Shown in pieces: positions 61,756 to 64,000 of a DNA stretch of 64,000 nucleotides (position 1 is the stretch's first letter; each line of letters opens with the position of its first letter). The notes beneath the pieces were generated by a model that saw only the letters and a list, made by a program, of their open reading frames with translations, searched no databases and was not told where the DNA came from. Made by a program: the position numbers and the translations under genes. This stretch comes from Actinomadura opuntiae (lineage in GTDB: Bacteria > Actinomycetota > Actinomycetes > Streptosporangiales > Streptosporangiaceae), in assembly GCF_030283205.1 (NCBI RefSeq), contig NZ_JASNWF010000001.1, positions 186,001-250,000 on the forward strand. The letters run 5' to 3'.

Positions 61756-64000
61756 CTAGGAGCCCGCGCGCTCGACGACGACGGCCCACTCCTCCAGCAG
61801 TTCCTGCGCGGCGTCGGCGTCCGGGCCCTCGGCCCACAGGTGCGTGACGGCCTCCGCCGGGTCGGGCAGCACGAGCACCCAGCCGCCGTCGTCCTCCACC
61901 ACGCGGACCCCGTCGGTGGTGTCGAGGGTGCGGCTCCCGGCGGCCTCCACCACGTGCCGCATGACGCTCCCCTTGGCCGCCCACGGCGTCGGGACGGACC
62001 GGCGCAGCAGATGCGCGACGGGGATCCGCCGGTCGATCTGCGACAGCGTCAGCCGCGTCCGCGCCACCAGCCCGACCAGCCGGGCGAACGCCGCGATCCC
62101 GTCGACGGTGCCGCTGAACTCCGGCATCAGGAACCCGCCCCGGCCGTCCCCCGCGAAGATCACGTCGGGCCGCGCGGCGGCCTTGGTCAGCACGTCCTGC
62201 GAGGTGGAGGTCCACTCCACCTGGACGCCGTGGAACCGGCAGACCTGCTCGGCCACCCGGGTCGTGGTCACCGGCAGCGCGACCCGGCCGCCGCGCCGCT
62301 CGGCCGCGACCAGGTCGAGCATCACCAGCAGCGCCCGGTCGTCGGGGACCAGCTCGCCGTTCTCGTCCACCAGCGAGATCCGCTCCCCGACCGGGTCGAA
62401 CCGGACGCCGAACGCCGCCCGCGACGACGACACCAGGGCGCCGAGCCGCTCCAGGTCGCGCATCCGCTCGGGGAGCGTCTCGGTCGGGTTCGCCTCGTCC
62501 AGCGCGTTGTTGCGGGTCAGCACCTCCACCCCGACCATGCCGAGCAGGCTCGGCAGCACCAGCGACGCGACGCCGCCCGCGCAGTCCAGCACGATCTTCA
62601 GCCCGGCCTCGCGGACGCCGCTGATGTCGATGCGGCGCAGCAGGTCGCGGGTGTAGGTCTCCACCACGCGCGGCGGGTAGCTCAGCTCCGCGATCTCGCC
62701 GGGGAAGGCGCGCCGGTACTCCTGCCGCCCGAACACCCGCTCCAGCTTGCGCTGCGCGGCCTGCGACAGGTCCGCGCCGTCGGGGGCGAGGAACAGGATG
62801 TCGACGCCCTGCGGGTCGCCGAGCGTGGTGCGGATGTAGATGCCGCCCGCGCAGTCCTCCCGGCCGGTCTCGAACCGGGCGACGGTCAGCGGCGTCGCCT
62901 CCAGGTCCTGCACGTTGATCGCGCTGGCGGTCAGCGCGCTGATCACCGCGCGCTTGAGCGTGCGGGCGGCGCGCGAGACGTCCCGCCCGGCGACGACCGT
63001 GGTGCCCTTCTTCAGCGTCGTCGCGTACGCGCTGGCCAGCCGTACCGCCAGCTCCGGCGTGATCTCCACGTTGACCAGCCCGGACACGCCGCGCGGCCCG
63101 AACAGGTTGCGCTGCCCGCGCGACTCCCAGATCACGCTGGTGTTGACGACCGCGCCCGCCTCGATCGTCTTGAACGGGTAGACCTTCACGCCGCTGGAGA
63201 CGTACGCCTCGGCCTCGATCACGCACTCGTCGCCGACGATCGCGCCCTCCTCGACCCGGGCGCCCGCCATGATGTCGGTGTTCTTGCCGATCACGCAGCC
63301 GCGCAGGTTCGTCGACGGCGCGACGAACACGTTGTCGTGGACGATCGCGCGGTGCAGGAACGCGCCCTCCTTCACCACGACGTTGCTGCCGAGCACGGTG
63401 TACTCGCGCAGCTCGACGCCCGCCTCGACCTTCGCGTAGTCGCCGATGTACAGCGGGCCCTTGAGGACGGCCTCGGCGTCGACCTCGGCGCCCTCGGCGA
63501 CCCATACGCCCGGCGACATCTCGAACCCGTCCAGCTCGATGCCGACCTGCCCCGACAGCATGTCGGCCTGCGCCTTCAGGTAGCTCTCGTGGGTGCCGAC
63601 GTCCTCCCAGTAGCAGTCCGCGACGTACCCGTACAGCGGCGCGCCCTCGGCCAGGAGCTTGGGGAACACGTCGCTGGACCAGTCGACGGACTCGCCCGCC
63701 GCGACGTGGTCGAGGACCTCCGGCTCCATCACGTAGATGCCGGTGTTGACGGTGTCGGAGAACACCTGCCCCCACGTCGGCTTCTCCAGGAACCGCTGCA
63801 CGCGGCCCGCCTCGTCCACGATGATGATCCCGAACTCCAGCGGGTTCGGCACCCGCTTGAGGCCGATGGTGACCAGGGCGCCGTTGCGCTCGTGGAAGCG
63901 CACCATGTCGGTCAGGTCGATGTCGGTCAGCGCGTCCCCGGAGATCACCAGGAACCGGTCGTCGCGCAGCGCCGCCTCGGCGTTCTTCACGCTGCCCGCG
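61756..64000 (-). CDS. Mannose-1-phosphate guanylyltransferase/phosphomannomutase fusion, 5' end outside
   Basis: The gene runs off the right edge, so the first residues, including the GXGTRLRP nucleotide-binding loop, are missing; about 747 residues are visible. The order is: rest of a nucleotidyltransferase (VISGDALTDIDL, GFEMSPGVW), left-handed beta-helix repeats (about 160-255) and a phosphomannomutase-like region (about 310-745). In the last, the usual catalytic Ser motif (TASHNP) is absent: the corresponding place reads CAGGIYIRTTLGDPQGVD. The family is known as an NTP-transferase/PMM-like fusion in actinobacteria and is linked to GDP-mannose supply. The mutase half is probably inactive. 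Confidence 0.88.
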   Translation of the reverse strand, partial: AGSVKNAEAALRDDRFLVISGDALTDIDLTDMVRFHERNGALVTIGLKRVPNPLEFGIIIVDEAGRVQRFLEKPTWGQVFSDTVNTGIYVMEPEVLDHVAAGESVDWSSDVFPKLLAEGAPLYGYVADCYWEDVGTHESYLKAQADMLSGQVGIELDGFEMSPGVWVAEGAEVDAEAVLKGPLYIGDYAKVEAGVELREYTVLGSNVVVKEGAFLHRAIVHDNVFVAPSTNLRGCVIGKNTDIMAGARVEEGAIVGDECVIEAEAYVSSGVKVYPFKTIEAGAVVNTSVIWESRGQRNLFGPRGVSGLVNVEITPELAVRLASAYATTLKKGTTVVAGRDVSRAARTLKRAVISALTASAINVQDLEATPLTVARFETGREDCAGGIYIRTTLGDPQGVDILFLAPDGADLSQAAQRKLERVFGRQEYRRAFPGEIAELSYPPRVVETYTRDLLRRIDISGVREAGLKIVLDCAGGVASLVLPSLLGMVGVEVLTRNNALDEANPTETLPERMRDLERLGALVSSSRAAFGVRFDPVGERISLVDENGELVPDDRALLVMLDLVAAERRGGRVALPVTTTRVAEQVCRFHGVQVEWTSTSQDVLTKAAARPDVIFAGDGRGGFLMPEFSGTVDGIAAFARLVGLVARTRLTLSQIDRRIPVAHLLRRSVPTPWAAKGSVMRHVVEAAGSRTLDTTDGVRVVEDDGGWVLVLPDPAEAVTHLWAEGPDADAAQELLEEWAVVVERAGS

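Overview
The window is very G+C-rich chromosomal DNA from an actinobacterium. The best fit is an actinomycete of the Actinomadura/Thermomonosporaceae type, judged from protein style and gene order only. Pointers are: a PPOX-class (F420-type) oxidoreductase; a mycothiol-type maleylpyruvate isomerase fold; the nitrate block nasC-nirD-hemD/wHTH-cbiX plus narK, which resembles mycobacterial Rv0259c-Rv0261c; and the block DUF881-sbp-DUF881-garA-ftsR-bifunctional nuclease-merR-gcvP, which is collinear with M. tuberculosis Rv1823-Rv1832. No rRNA, tRNA, CRISPR array, prophage or insertion sequence is visible.

Layout. 0-9 kb: end of an MFS transporter, a RsbW-type ATPase, a DUF3040 protein, a GHL10-type lipoprotein, a Rv2578c-like radical SAM gene behind a LexA-type promoter (interrupted by an in-frame stop near its end), a HAD hydrolase, a quinone reductase divergent from a GlxA regulator, an HtrA-like protease and an SDR. 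9-18 kb: a spermidine-synthase-like protein, bioY, menF, a WYL regulator, an endonuclease VIII-type glycosylase, a fatty acid desaturase, a protein tyrosine phosphatase, a beta-lactamase-like hydrolase and a membrane protein. 18-24 kb: menaquinone genes menB-menC-menD (minus) divergent from menE, then a cation efflux protein. 24-29 kb: an RpoD-type sigma factor, a phytase-like esterase and a DrrAB-type ABC exporter divergent from its probable MarR repressor. 29-37 kb: nitrate assimilation. 37-45 kb: TetR, the lactate-utilisation operon lutABC and assorted small enzymes. 45-48 kb: gcvP with a tandem glycine riboswitch. 48-56 kb: a flippase-like membrane protein and the garA/ftsR block. 56-64 kb: a LysE exporter divergent from a MocR regulator, an ABCG-type transporter, a class V aminotransferase and the 3' part of a mannose-1-phosphate guanylyltransferase/phosphomannomutase fusion.

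How the parts connect. menF, menB, menC, menD and menE cover chorismate to DHNA-CoA except SHCHC synthase; menF and the menB/menE divergent region carry the same TTGAAC-N2-GTTCA palindrome on their -35 boxes. narK, nasC, nirD, the uroporphyrinogen synthase/winged-helix fusion and sirohydrochlorin chelatase form a nitrate uptake, reduction and siroheme unit. It lacks nirB in this window and carries a translationally coupled 56-codon gene of unknown function instead. Many genes have a TANNNT -10 box only 6-10 bases before the start codon, so leaderless mRNAs look common.

The most interesting non-textbook signals are the stop codon in the SOS-type radical SAM gene, the recurring 16-bp CCTTTAC-N3-GTAAGG motif at four sites, the MocR triple site between mocR and lysE, the men palindrome, the small coupled ORFs before nirD and sbp, the kinase-like middle domain of the flippase-like protein, and a sharp strand-composition reversal between about 8 and 11 kb. 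All readings are by eye; family names are recognised from sequence and were not confirmed by a search.
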